Positions 27,892 to 36,859 of a stretch of 64,000 bases of DNA are shown here, piece by piece. Made by a program: the position numbers and the translations under genes. The DNA is taken from the NCBI GenBank assembly GCA_024280155.1, contig JAJRQQ010000096.1:1-64000 (forward strand), written 5' to 3'. The notes beneath the pieces are model-generated. The model was given only the letters and a program-made list of their open reading frames with translations, ran no database searches and was not told the origin of the DNA. Position 1 is the first letter of the stretch. Every line of letters begins with the position of its first letter. Origin of the DNA: Bacteroidota bacterium (GTDB taxonomy: Bacteria; Bacteroidota; Bacteroidia; Flavobacteriales_D; Crocinitomicaceae).

Positions 27892-29229
27892 ATGAAATAT
27901 AAATCGCAAAAAGTAGCGTATTGGTTTTTTGCATTATCAATGCTACTGTTAACATTACAATTGGTTTATGGTTTTATCATGGGGTTTGCGCACGCAGGTG
28001 CTGATGGATTGCATGAAATCATTCCTTTCAACACTGCAAAAGCAGTTCATACCAATTTATTAGTTGTCTGGTTGCTTTCTGGTTTTATGGGAGCAGCATA
28101 TTACATTATTCCTGAAGAATCACAGCATGAATTAGTGAGTGTGAAATTGGCGTATGTTCAATTGATTTCCCTTGCTTTAGTTGGTGTTGCTGCTATCGTT
28201 GGTTATCATTTTAACTACTGGGAAGGTCGAAAATTCTTAGAGATCCCAAGACCACTTGATTATTTAGTGGTGGTAAATGTCTTAACATTCTTGGGTATTA
28301 TTCTAGTTACTTTATGGAAAGGAAAAAGAAGAACAACAACTGCCCTCGTTTTATCTATGGGGCTTTTATTTGCCGCTTTATTGTACTTACCAGGTATGAT
28401 TGAATTTGACAGTCAAGTAATGGATTCTTTCTTCCGTTGGTGGGTTGTTCACTTATGGGTTGAAGGTGTTTGGGAATTAATTATGGGTGGTATTTTATCA
28501 TTCTTGTTAATTAAACTAACAGGTGTCGATCGTGAAGTAATTGAAAAATGGCTTTATGTAATTGTTGGTTTGACATTCTTATCTGGAGTTCTTGGTACAG
28601 GTCACCACTATTACTATATTGGTGTCAACAAAATTTGGTTAATTGTTGGTGGAATTTTCTCAGCTCTTGAGCCACTCGCATTCTTAGCAATGGCATTGTT
28701 CGCTGTAAACATGTACCGAAAAGGAGAGAAAAAACATCCGAATAAAATTGCCCTTTATTGGACAATTGGTTCTGCGATTGTTTCTTTCGTCGGTGCTGGT
28801 TTGTTAGGTTTTGCTCACACATTACCTCAAACAAATTTATATACTCACGGAACATTGGTTACTGCGATGCACGGTCACTTGGCATTCTGGGGAGCATACG
28901 CAATGATTGTTTTTGCAATCATCAGTTATGCACTTCCCAATATGACAGGTCGTAAATTTTACGATAGTGCAATGGGTAGAATGGCATTTTGGATGTCTAA
29001 CATCGGAATGGTCGGAATGACAGTTGCTTTTGGTGTTGCAGGTGTTGCTCAAGTGTACTTAGAAAGAAAAATGAAATTAGACTTCATGTTTGTACAAGAT
29101 GAAATCGAAGTTCATTTCTGGGTATTGATTACTATGGCAACATTGTTTAGTACGGGGATTACTTTGTATATCATTGAGTTTATTAAGCATGGTAAGCCAA
29201 CTGATGAAGCACTCGAAGTTTCAGAATAA
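27892..29229 (+). CDS. norB: Nitric oxide reductase subunit B
   Basis: The 445-residue, 12-helix catalytic subunit reduces 2 NO to N2O. All ligands can be placed: low-spin haem b by H53 (AVHTNLL) and H329, haem b3 by H327 (TAMHGHLAFWG), and non-haem iron by H187 (VVHLWVEGVWEL), H238 and H239 (GTGHHYYYIG). The conserved glutamates are E191, E195 and E260. Most of these positions are offset by exactly 20 from the Pseudomonas aeruginosa enzyme (H207, H258, H259, E211, E215, E280, H347, H349). There is no N-terminal quinol-oxidase extension, so this is a cNOR paired with NorC. Confidence 0.97.
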   Translation: MKYKSQKVAYWFFALSMLLLTLQLVYGFIMGFAHAGADGLHEIIPFNTAKAVHTNLLVVWLLSGFMGAAYYIIPEESQHELVSVKLAYVQLISLALVGVAAIVGYHFNYWEGRKFLEIPRPLDYLVVVNVLTFLGIILVTLWKGKRRTTTALVLSMGLLFAALLYLPGMIEFDSQVMDSFFRWWVVHLWVEGVWELIMGGILSFLLIKLTGVDREVIEKWLYVIVGLTFLSGVLGTGHHYYYIGVNKIWLIVGGIFSALEPLAFLAMALFAVNMYRKGEKKHPNKIALYWTIGSAIVSFVGAGLLGFAHTLPQTNLYTHGTLVTAMHGHLAFWGAYAMIVFAIISYALPNMTGRKFYDSAMGRMAFWMSNIGMVGMTVAFGVAGVAQVYLERKMKLDFMFVQDEIEVHFWVLITMATLFSTGITLYIIEFIKHGKPTDEALEVSE

Positions 29230-29243
29230 GAATTAAAATTTAG

Positions 29244-29251
29244 TATATTTG
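29244..29251 (+). promoter_or_regulatory. -7 promoter box upstream of norQ
   Basis: TATATTTG matches TAnnTTTG and lies 42 bases before the norQ ATG, directly adjoining the left arm of the hairpin at 29252-29284. A transcript from it would begin inside that hairpin. No -33 TTG is evident. The box suggests that norQD and the following genes may have their own promoter in addition to readthrough from norCB. Confidence 0.35.
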
Positions 29252-29284
29252 AATCAGAGTGGGAATTCGTTTCTCACTCTGATT
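29252..29284 (+). terminator. Intercistronic hairpin between norB and norQ
   Basis: Perfect 10-base arms AATCAGAGTG (29252-29261) and CACTCTGATT (29275-29284) enclose a 13-base loop, and G-T and G-C pairs can extend the stem inward. Only a short, weak T run (GTAATTTTA) follows, so full termination is uncertain. The hairpin could partly terminate or protect the 3' end of norCB mRNA, giving more NorCB than NorQD. Confidence 0.55.
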
Positions 29285-29292
29285 GTAATTTT

Positions 29293-30075
29293 ATGACCAT
29301 GAATAAAGCTCCTTTTTATAAGTCAATTGGTAAAGAAATAGATGTTTTTAAACATTCTTTTACCAATAAAATTCCTTTTTTGCTTAAAGGACCAACAGGG
29401 ACAGGTAAATCTCGTTTCATTGAGTTCATGGCACATGATTTAGAGAAAGAATTGATTACGATTGCTTGCCATGAGGAAACTTCAGCAACAGATTTAATTG
29501 GTCGTTACATCATAAAAGGAGCTGAAACTGTTGGGATGGATGGCCCATTAACGAAAGCGGTTAAAGAGGGGGCAATTATTTACCTTGATGAAATTGCAGA
29601 GGCTCGACCAGATGTTATCGTAGCGATACATTCATTGACAGACCACCGACGAGAATTGTTCATCGATAAATTAGGTGTAACTGTTAAAGCACACGAAGAT
29701 TTTATGCTCGTTGCATCGTATAATCCAGGGTATCAACGTGGATTTAAAGAGTTGAAACCATCAACTCGACAAAGATTTGTTGCTGTTTCTTTTGATTACC
29801 CTTCCAATGATTTGGAAATAGAAATTGTTATAAATGAAACAGGTGTTGAGAAAGATATCGCTAAGAAACTCGTAAATATTGCAACGAAAATTAGAAATTT
29901 AACAGAATTAGGATTGACAGAGACTGTTTCTACTCGATTGCTTGTAGATGCAGGTAAGTTAATTCAAAGTGGTTTACCGAAAAGATTGTCTGCAAAAGTC
30001 GCTATTGTAGAACCACTTACCGATGATGCTGAAATCATCGAAGCATTGACAGACTTGTGTGACTTAATGATATAG
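29293..30075 (+). CDS. norQ: NorQ/CbbQ-family AAA+ ATPase
   Basis: This 260-residue ATPase has a Walker A GPTGTGKS (residues 33-40), a Walker B AIIYLDEIAEA (D99, E100), a sensor segment ASYNPGYQRGFKELKPS and an arginine-finger region TRQRFVAV. NorQ works with the VWA protein NorD as a chaperone that helps insert the non-haem iron into NorB. The next gene, norD, starts 3 bases after its stop. An ATG six bases further in (MNKAPF) is an equally possible start. Confidence 0.95.
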   Translation: MTMNKAPFYKSIGKEIDVFKHSFTNKIPFLLKGPTGTGKSRFIEFMAHDLEKELITIACHEETSATDLIGRYIIKGAETVGMDGPLTKAVKEGAIIYLDEIAEARPDVIVAIHSLTDHRRELFIDKLGVTVKAHEDFMLVASYNPGYQRGFKELKPSTRQRFVAVSFDYPSNDLEIEIVINETGVEKDIAKKLVNIATKIRNLTELGLTETVSTRLLVDAGKLIQSGLPKRLSAKVAIVEPLTDDAEIIEALTDLCDLMI

Positions 30076-30078
30076 CAG

Positions 30079-31845
30079 ATGTCTTTAGACGAACTCCTCT
30101 TCTCGAAATTTGCCAATTATTTTAAAAGAAGAAAGCGAGATTCCATTGCTGCTAAAAAGCATTTGGTCGATTTAGAGGATGTCAAACAACGACTCACTAT
30201 TTTTGCACGTGCAATTACCGGAGAATCAATCGAAATTTATCCAGCAGAACGTGAAGGTGGATACAACAATATTAATTTTTTCTTACCAGTTTCAGTCGAT
30301 TTCTTCACTACAGTTGAAGAAAATGCACAGTTTTATCTTTATCGTGTTCTTTATTTATCCATTCAGCGAAATTTAAACCTGAATTGGCCAGACCAAAATG
30401 AGCATTCTCTTGAAGAATCGAGAAAACAAGCATCGAATTCTTCTGAGACTGTGTTAAAAGTTTTGAACGAGAATTTTCCCATTACAATTTCAATTCATCA
30501 AAAGTTTAAAACACATTTTGAATCAATCACTCCTCAAAATAAACCAACAGATTATAGTTTTCTTTATGGGAAGTGGATGAAAAATAGTCCAATTGATTCT
30601 AATGGTAAACAGTTGAAAAATTTTAACGAAAAAGGTAAAAAAGCAATTGAGGAGGAGATAAAAACCATTCTAAAAGCAAAACCGGTTGAAGAAATCATTG
30701 TAACGGAAGTTGATAAGAAACAGCAAGAGGATGCAACATTGATGCATCAATTTGAGAAAGTAGAAACGGCTGAAGAATATGAAGGTGGTGCAAGAGATTT
30801 TGATGGGGATGATGATTTGGAGAGTCATAGCAATGCCCTCGAAGATTTAAACATGAAATATGTTGTTCGTGTAGATGATGCTGTTCATTCAGTTTATCAA
30901 GCTGATTTTATTGATAACACAACGGTTTCTGAAAGTGCAACGATCGAAACGGATGATTCTTTCCTATTCTACGATGAATGGGATTATTCAAAAAGAGAAT
31001 ACAAACCCGATTTCTGTAAAGTTTTCGTAAAAAAACAACAGGAAACAAATCTTTCTTTTTACAAAAAAACCTTGAGTGAGAATCGTTCAACTTTATTAGG
31101 CTTGCGTAAAATGCTAACGAATGTAAATAATAAATACCAACAACAAAGAAGACAAAATCAAGGAGATGAATTCGACTTGGATGCATTGACTGATTTATAT
31201 GTTGATGTTCATTCTAATCATACGCCCTCGGAGAATATTTATATTTCAAAGCGAAAAAAAGAGAAAGATTTATCGATACTTCTACTGTTGGATATAAGTT
31301 TATCGAGCGATGGTTATGCTGCCGGAAATAAAGTGATTGATGTCGAAAAACAAGTGTCTATTATTTTTGGAGAAATTTTGAATGAGTTTAATGTTGACTT
31401 TTCAATTAATTGCTTCTTTTCTAAAACGAGAAATCATTCTTCGTATTTAACAGTTAAAGATTTTGATGAGGAATGGGATAAATCGAAATATAAAATCGGT
31501 GCAGTTGCCCCAGAAGCATATACAAGAATTGGTGCCGCAATACGACATTCTGGAACTCTGTTGGATGAACGTCCTACAAAAAACAAATGGGTAATTCTTA
31601 TTTCTGACGGAAAACCGAATGATTATGACAAATACGAAGGGAAGTATGGTGTGAATGATGTGAAACAAGCATTGAGAGAATTGAATCAGAAGAACATTAA
31701 TTCTTATGCATTAGCTATCGAGGCACAAGCAAAATATTATTTGCCTCAAATGTTTGGAGTGAATCATTACCAAATTCTCACAACTCCTGTTGAATTATTA
31801 CAATCACTTGTTACTTTGTACGAGAAAATTAAATACCAAAGTTAA
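30079..31845 (+). CDS. norD: NorD VWA-domain protein
   Basis: This 588-residue protein has a C-terminal von Willebrand A domain with a MIDAS motif DISLSSDG near residue 404 and the later VILISDGKPNDYDKY segment. The long N-terminal part is charged, with an acidic middle stretch (RDFDGDDDLESH). Size and layout match NorD/CbbO-type partners of NorQ. Together they activate the NOR core by metal insertion. It starts 3 bases after norQ. A 68-base gap with no obvious signal separates it from the lipoprotein gene. Confidence 0.93.
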   Translation: MSLDELLFSKFANYFKRRKRDSIAAKKHLVDLEDVKQRLTIFARAITGESIEIYPAEREGGYNNINFFLPVSVDFFTTVEENAQFYLYRVLYLSIQRNLNLNWPDQNEHSLEESRKQASNSSETVLKVLNENFPITISIHQKFKTHFESITPQNKPTDYSFLYGKWMKNSPIDSNGKQLKNFNEKGKKAIEEEIKTILKAKPVEEIIVTEVDKKQQEDATLMHQFEKVETAEEYEGGARDFDGDDDLESHSNALEDLNMKYVVRVDDAVHSVYQADFIDNTTVSESATIETDDSFLFYDEWDYSKREYKPDFCKVFVKKQQETNLSFYKKTLSENRSTLLGLRKMLTNVNNKYQQQRRQNQGDEFDLDALTDLYVDVHSNHTPSENIYISKRKKEKDLSILLLLDISLSSDGYAAGNKVIDVEKQVSIIFGEILNEFNVDFSINCFFSKTRNHSSYLTVKDFDEEWDKSKYKIGAVAPEAYTRIGAAIRHSGTLLDERPTKNKWVILISDGKPNDYDKYEGKYGVNDVKQALRELNQKNINSYALAIEAQAKYYLPQMFGVNHYQILTTPVELLQSLVTLYEKIKYQS

Positions 31846-31913
31846 TTATGAACACGTTCAAAATTGATTGTAACAGATAATATTAGGTTGGTAAGTCAAT
31901 AATTTAAAAAGTG

Positions 31914-32420
31914 ATGTTAAAACCTTATTTGTTAATTTTATGGATTATTTTTCTTTTCTCCTGCCAAGAAAAAGGAATAAAGTATAATCAAACGATTATT
32001 GATGAGTTCCAAGTGAATAAAGATTTTCTTGAAACAATAGATGATGCTGAAAAAGCATTGATTTGTGGTTATTTATACGCGTACGGTAACGAATGTATTG
32101 ATACATCTACGAGTGCTAAGTGTAAAGTATTAAAGGAACTTAATATAACAAACGAATGTGAATCGAAACATTTGAGTTTTTTAAGTCAATGGTTCGAAAA
32201 TGATGTTATTATGTTCTATAAGTTTAAAAATTGTCCCAATTTAACTCATGATTCACCCATACAAAACGAGATAAATGAAATGAAACTCTACAGACATAAT
32301 GACACATTAATAATTACCGTCTTGGTGAAAGGAATAAATAATTTAGAAGAGAAAAACTGGAGCAGTCGTCAAACAGAGAAGTTTTTAATAGATAATAAAA
32401 CATTTAAAAAAATACAATAA
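31914..32420 (+). CDS. Nor-locus lipoprotein of unknown function
   Basis: The frame opens with GTG at 31911, directly followed by ATG at 31914, which is preferred (168 residues). The signal LLILWIIFLFSCQEKG has a lipobox ending at C17, predicting a lipid-anchored periplasmic or outer-membrane protein. Further cysteines occur in ALICGYLYAYGNEC, SAKCK, TNEC and KNCPN, which is notable for a small lipoprotein. I do not recognise the family. It lies between norD and norE, its stop overlapping the norE start (TAATG), so it is probably co-expressed with the NO reductase. Confidence 0.65.
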   Translation: MLKPYLLILWIIFLFSCQEKGIKYNQTIIDEFQVNKDFLETIDDAEKALICGYLYAYGNECIDTSTSAKCKVLKELNITNECESKHLSFLSQWFENDVIMFYKFKNCPNLTHDSPIQNEINEMKLYRHNDTLIITVLVKGINNLEEKNWSSRQTEKFLIDNKTFKKIQ

Positions 32421-33001
32421 TGGAAGAAGTAAAAATTGATCACAAAAACATCTTTTACCCACCCGGTGGTATTTTGATTTGGATACTAATTTTCTTAGAA
32501 TTAATCACTTTTGGAATGGCATTACTTGCCTTAGCTTATTACGCGAAACAATCTCCAGAAGAATTTCATGAATCGCGTTTGTTGTTGAATCCTGTTTATG
32601 GGACAATTAATACGATTTTTCTTTTGACAAGTGGCTATTTTATGGCGAAATCAGTCGGCTTTTATAAAAAGAATGAGTTGAAAAAAACCAATCAATATTT
32701 AAAACTGACTATGATTGGAGGTCTACTATTTTTAATCTTAAAATCAGTAGAATATTGGATGAAAATTGAGCATGGTTACACGATGGGGTACGATACATTT
32801 TTCAGTTTTTATTGGATGTTGACTTTATTTCATGTTATTCATGTTGTCGTTGGTTTGGTGATTCTTGTTTCAGTTTATTTTGGAATCAATAAAAAAGATA
32901 GTGACACTAAATTAGAAGACGTCGAAGCAAGTGCAGCATTTTGGCACATGTGCGATTTAATCTGGCTGATATTGTTCCCAATGTTATATTTAATTCTATA
33001 A
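32420..33001 (+). CDS. norE: NorE-like haem-copper oxidase subunit III
   Basis: This 193-residue membrane protein has about five helices and cytochrome c oxidase subunit III features: GGILIWILIFLELITFGMAL at the start, FHVIHVVVGLVILV, and the C-terminal EASAAFWHMCDLIWLILFP. Subunit III-like NorE proteins accompany NorCB and support NO reductase activity or stability. Its ATG overlaps the upstream stop, and norF follows after 2 bases. A general subunit III cannot be excluded by sequence, but the context makes NorE the best call. Confidence 0.85.
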   Translation: MEEVKIDHKNIFYPPGGILIWILIFLELITFGMALLALAYYAKQSPEEFHESRLLLNPVYGTINTIFLLTSGYFMAKSVGFYKKNELKKTNQYLKLTMIGGLLFLILKSVEYWMKIEHGYTMGYDTFFSFYWMLTLFHVIHVVVGLVILVSVYFGINKKDSDTKLEDVEASAAFWHMCDLIWLILFPMLYLIL

Positions 33002-33003
33002 TA

Positions 33004-33249
33004 ATGAAAGATTCAAATACAAAAACGTTGATTATTCTACTGGTTTTAACAGTAGCTGTAGGTATTCTTTCTGGTTTGGAAAGTGTGAGTCCTTTTTGGT
33101 TTATGCTAATTTTAGGACTTTCCTGTATAAAGTTTCTTCTTGTTGCTTTTCAGTTTATGGAACTTAAAAAAGCGCATGCAGCTTGGAAAGTTTTAATCGT
33201 TGCTTATTTACTGATTTTCTTTAGCGCAGTCTCGATTGTACTGATTTAA
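33004..33249 (+). CDS. norF: NorF-like small membrane protein (cytochrome c oxidase subunit IV type)
   Basis: This 81-residue protein begins at ATG 33004 (MKDSNTKTLIIL), two bases after norE. An open extension upstream is only norE in another frame. Three hydrophobic helices are seen, with the loop FQFMELKKAHAAWK, typical of subunit IV/NorF proteins that follow NorE. Its last 29 bases overlap the end of the convergent TIGR04282 gene. The assignment rests on size, topology and position. Confidence 0.8.
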   Translation: MKDSNTKTLIILLVLTVAVGILSGLESVSPFWFMLILGLSCIKFLLVAFQFMELKKAHAAWKVLIVAYLLIFFSAVSIVLI

Positions 33250-33865
33250 AGACAGGGACTTCTATTTTATCCAGTAAGAATTTTACACTCGATTTTTCCA
33301 AATCTTCAAGCGTGTCAATATCATTTAGCTCAATTAATATTGATATTGATATATCATTGACCTTTAAATCGTGAAAAGTTTTTTTTAGTAGAGTAGAGGT
33401 ACTCCATTCTTTGTCATCAAAAATAGTGGAATGTAGTTTCTTCATTCCCAATAAATAATAACCTCCATCTTCTGCAGGGCCAAAAACGGTATCAGAGAGG
33501 TCTAATTCTTCAAATGCCTGCGTTATAATTTGAGCAGATAAATCAGGGATGTCTGTTCCAATTCCAACAACTTTTTCATAACCTTTCTCAAAACTTATTT
33601 GAAAAGCATCTTTCATTCTTTCACCTAAATCATTGCCCTTTTGAACAAATTTTGGTTGTTTTTGCCACTTTGTTCCAATAATGACATCTGAAAAATAGAT
33701 ATGTATATCACAATCGGAAACCTGAGCAGTGTTTTCTTCTGTTCGTTGCACTAAGAATTTATATACCTCAAAAGCATTGACATCTCCTATAGATTTAGCA
33801 AGGCGAGTTTTAACCTTTCCAAGCTTGATGTTTTTAGCAAAGACGATAAGAAGATTTTTGGACAT
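33221..33865 (-). CDS. TIGR04282 (DUF2064) glycosyltransferase-like protein
   Basis: This 214-residue protein starts LLIVFAKNIKLGKVKTRLAKSIG, the nucleotide-binding signature of the TIGR04282 family, followed by VGIGTDIPDLSAQ and FGPAEDGGYYLLGMK. These GT-A-like proteins are annotated as arsenosugar biosynthesis glycosyltransferases, a name taken from one context. The real substrate here is unknown. It is downstream of the rhodanese gene (5-base gap) and converges on norF with a 29-base overlap. Confidence 0.85.
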   Translation of the reverse strand: MSKNLLIVFAKNIKLGKVKTRLAKSIGDVNAFEVYKFLVQRTEENTAQVSDCDIHIYFSDVIIGTKWQKQPKFVQKGNDLGERMKDAFQISFEKGYEKVVGIGTDIPDLSAQIITQAFEELDLSDTVFGPAEDGGYYLLGMKKLHSTIFDDKEWSTSTLLKKTFHDLKVNDISISILIELNDIDTLEDLEKSSVKFLLDKIEVPVFKSVQSRLR

Positions 33866-33870
33866 AGATT

Positions 33871-34362
33871 TTAATAAACAACCGTTCCTTCAGTAACCCA
33901 TTTTCCCCAATCAGGATTGTAACCATGGATACGTTCTGTTTTATTTCCTTTCATGTCCACCAATGGGTAATGCATGTTTGCCCAATAAAACAATCCACCG
34001 TATAAATTAACAACGTTTGTAAATCCTTCTTTTACGAGCATCTTACCAAAAGTTTGACTTCTTGCTCCAACCGAACAATAGACAATAATCAATTGATCTT
34101 TCCGCAATTTATTTAATGAAGAAATGGTTGACCCATCAGGTTTCATTCTCGTTGCTCCTTGGATATGACTTACGTTATATTCATTTACTTCACGAATGTC
34201 TAAGAAAATAGCATCCTTCTTACCGATATGTTTTAAGGCATCCTCAATTGTAATGGTTGGAAAACCATCGTAATATTGATCAAGCATTTTTTTGTATTCT
34301 GCTGATTGACTGAAAACACTCGTGGTTAACAGTATTGAAAGAGATAATAAAAATAATTTCAT
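33871..34362 (-). CDS. Secreted rhodanese-like domain protein
   Basis: From the ATG at 34362 (MKLFLLSLSILLTTSVFSQ) the product is 163 residues with a clear signal peptide; a longer frame to 34410 would bury this signal. The single rhodanese domain has IFLDIREVNEYNVSHIQGA and the active loop VYCSVGARSQ with the catalytic cysteine. The protein presumably works in the periplasm in sulfur transfer or redox chemistry. A conserved tail HGYNPDWGKWVTEG follows. The next gene downstream is the TIGR04282 protein, 5 bases away. Confidence 0.88.
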   Translation of the reverse strand: MKLFLLSLSILLTTSVFSQSAEYKKMLDQYYDGFPTITIEDALKHIGKKDAIFLDIREVNEYNVSHIQGATRMKPDGSTISSLNKLRKDQLIIVYCSVGARSQTFGKMLVKEGFTNVVNLYGGLFYWANMHYPLVDMKGNKTERIHGYNPDWGKWVTEGTVVY

Positions 34363-34397
34363 AGCTTTTAAACGTTTTAAAATAAAGTTCCTTACAA

Positions 34398-34574
34398 TTA
34401 TGGTTGACAAATTAATGTATCATAAATAGGAGAATAACCTGCCCAAACTCCTAGCGCACCACCCGTAATATTGTTGGGTATGTTTGTAGGAGTCGCAAAA
34501 GGGTTACCCGCGGTTGCCAATTCTTTAATGCTACTCCTTTGTTTTTTAATTAAAAAAAAGTCTCGTTTGCACTT
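34398..34574 (-). pseudogene. C-terminal remnant of a DUF4249-type lipoprotein
   Basis: The 414-base gap between the rhodanese and the histidine kinase contains a minus-strand frame of about 58 codons. It ends at TAA (34398-34400) and is closed upstream by another stop near 34575. Its sequence includes RSSIKELATAGNPFATPTNI followed by GGALGVWAGYSP, which resembles the conserved end of DUF4249 surface proteins (NPF...NI.GGLGvf.GY). No start and no upstream domain remain, so it is a decayed fragment. The rest of the gap (34580-34750) is A/T-rich with nothing recognised. The family call is by eye and moderate. Confidence 0.45.
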
Positions 34575-34759
34575 AAATTAATGTTTACAAAAATATTAAG
34601 TACAACAATTAAGAATATTTTAAAAAACCTGCTCAAGGTTTACAAAGTTAAAAATTTAACACGGATTATCTTTTTTTTTAATTTATATAAAAATAATAAC
34701 GTTAATTCGAGTATAATAATCTTCAAACTTTCAAATTATCAATCTTTTACAAAAAACTG

Positions 34760-34767
34760 TATCTTTG
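34760..34767 (+). promoter_or_regulatory. -7 promoter box upstream of TPR histidine kinase
   Basis: TATCTTTG matches TAnnTTTG and lies 9 bases before the ATG at 34777, predicting an almost leaderless transcript. No -33 TTG is visible at the right spacing. Motif match only. Confidence 0.35.
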
Positions 34768-34776
34768 TATATAGAT

Positions 34777-36855
34777 ATGAAACAAAACCTAACCATACTG
34801 TTCTTCCTATTACTATTCGTTCATCAATCACTTGGACAAATCTCAAAAAAAGACAGTTTACAATCTTTAATTGATTCATCAATTGTTCAAGAAGACATTC
34901 TAAACTGGAAGATTGAATTACTCAAAATTGAGGAAGACACGGCTGTTTTTAATTGTCAAGTAAAAGATTTTGTCGGCAGTATACCTTCGGGAAATCAAGT
35001 ACAATCGGTAGCTCTCTATAATCTTGCCAATGTTTTTTATAAAAAACGAAATTATAAAGAAGGTCTTGTTTTTGCCGAGAATGCGATTACTCTTTTTGAA
35101 GAATTAAATGATGAAAAAAGTTTAGCCAATTCATTCCTTCTAAAAGGGAGTTTTGAAGATAAAATGTCAAAATACGATAAGGCAATTTTATCTATTCAAA
35201 AAGCAGTAAGTTTTTATTATTCTGTTGAGAACTATAAAAAACAAGTTGATTGCCTCAATAAAATGGGGATAATTCATAAGAAAATCGGGAATTTTACAGA
35301 AGCCCTCCTTCTATATCATCACGCTTATGAAATTTGTGTAAACGAAGGAATTGAAGATAGAAAAGGGGCTACTTGCATCAATATTGGTGTAGTACTTAAG
35401 AAAGAGAAAAAATATGAAGATGCTCTTGAGTATTATTTTAAAGCGGAAGAAATTTATTCTAAGCAAGCAAATAATTTTTCAGGTTTAGCGAACGTGTACA
35501 ATAATATAGGGAATGTTTATCGATTGCAAGGACGACATCATAATGCGTTGAGCTATTATCACTTAGCGATTCAAAACAGATTGTCTGCCGGACAAGAAAA
35601 AAGATTGAGTTATACTTATAATAACATTGCTTTGGTCTATATGGATATGGGGAACTCATCTAAGTCGTTAGAGTACCTTTTGAAATCAGAGGATTTAAAG
35701 AAACAATACAACAATGAAGAGTCACTTTCTTCGACTTATTTGAATATCTGTGAATTATATTTAATCAATAAGGAATACAAAGAGTTTAATTTTTATTGGA
35801 AAAAATCTAGATCGCTTGCTCTTAAGTATCAACAAAACGATATTCGAAGGAATTTATTGGTATTGAAAAGTCGTTACGAATCCGAAGTTGGCAATTATAA
35901 AGCCGCTTATATTTACCTATCGAGTGTGTATGAAGAATTAGATACTTTGGATATGCAATCTCAAAAGATGTTGAATTCTGTACTCCAAGCTCAATTTGAT
36001 GATCAGCAAAACAAGAATGAAATTCATGAATTAAGTGATGCGATTTTATTATTAGACCAACAAAAAGAGGAGATCGAAAAGAAAAAGGATGCTCTCATGT
36101 ATTCTGTGATTATTTTAGCTGTACTTTCTATGTTTTTCATCATTTTAGTTGTTCTTCTTGTGAAAAAACAAAGAATATTAAAGGAAAAAACGATTGAATT
36201 AGCCGTTACTAATGAACAATTGAAAGCCAGTACAGTTAGCATTGAAGAAAAAGAATTACTGTTAAAAGAAATTCATCATCGAGTGAAAAACAATTTGCAA
36301 ATCATCCAAAGTTTAATTCGTCTGCAAAATTCTGAAGAAAAAGAATGCCTAAATAGTGATATGCTTACCGATTTTGAATTACGGGTTTCTTCGATGGCGT
36401 TGGTGCATGAATCTTTGTATAAAAATGGCGACCTGGCAACGATAAATGTGAAAGAATATTTTGATGATTTGACCGATAATCTCGTTGGTGTTTACCAATT
36501 GGAACACGATGTGGAAATTGATAAAAATATTAAAGTAGATGAGTTAGACATCGATACTTTAGTTCCATTGGGCTTATTGTCCACAGAAATCATATCAAAT
36601 TCACTTAAATATGGTGTTGCATCACTGAAAAATGGAAAAATCACTGTATTTTTGTCCTCTTTGGAAAACAAATGGTATGAATTGATTATTCATGATAACG
36701 GAAGTGGTTTTGACATGAGTGAAAAAATGGATAAAAACACCCTTGGAATTGAATTGATTTATACCTTGGTAGAACAATTAGACGGTGAACTCGAATTCTC
36801 CAATGATAACGGAGCGAGTTATAGAATAAAATTTAAAGCACAAGCAAAAAAATAA
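34777..36855 (+). CDS. TPR-repeat sensor histidine kinase (HisKA_2)
   Basis: From the ATG at 34777 (MKQNLTILFFLLLFVHQSLG) the protein has 692 residues with a signal peptide. Tetratricopeptide repeats span about 75-400 (for example LNKMGIIHKKIGNFTEALLL and YNNIALVYMDMGNSSKSLEY). A membrane helix follows at about 440-462, then a coiled coil. The HisKA_2 phosphoacceptor segment LLKEIHHRVKNNLQIIQS is near residue 505, and an HATPase domain with STEIISNSLKYG and ELIIHDNGSGFDM follows. No response regulator is adjacent, so it is an orphan sensor. The gene ends 4 bases before pheT. Confidence 0.9.
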   Translation: MKQNLTILFFLLLFVHQSLGQISKKDSLQSLIDSSIVQEDILNWKIELLKIEEDTAVFNCQVKDFVGSIPSGNQVQSVALYNLANVFYKKRNYKEGLVFAENAITLFEELNDEKSLANSFLLKGSFEDKMSKYDKAILSIQKAVSFYYSVENYKKQVDCLNKMGIIHKKIGNFTEALLLYHHAYEICVNEGIEDRKGATCINIGVVLKKEKKYEDALEYYFKAEEIYSKQANNFSGLANVYNNIGNVYRLQGRHHNALSYYHLAIQNRLSAGQEKRLSYTYNNIALVYMDMGNSSKSLEYLLKSEDLKKQYNNEESLSSTYLNICELYLINKEYKEFNFYWKKSRSLALKYQQNDIRRNLLVLKSRYESEVGNYKAAYIYLSSVYEELDTLDMQSQKMLNSVLQAQFDDQQNKNEIHELSDAILLLDQQKEEIEKKKDALMYSVIILAVLSMFFIILVVLLVKKQRILKEKTIELAVTNEQLKASTVSIEEKELLLKEIHHRVKNNLQIIQSLIRLQNSEEKECLNSDMLTDFELRVSSMALVHESLYKNGDLATINVKEYFDDLTDNLVGVYQLEHDVEIDKNIKVDELDIDTLVPLGLLSTEIISNSLKYGVASLKNGKITVFLSSLENKWYELIIHDNGSGFDMSEKMDKNTLGIELIYTLVEQLDGELEFSNDNGASYRIKFKAQAKK

Positions 36856-36859
36856 TAGA

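Noticed and set aside
34581..34874. 97-codon plus-strand frame before the TPR kinase
   Set aside because: It is A/T-rich, low in complexity, and runs out of frame into the kinase signal peptide; the kinase start at 34777 is much better supported.
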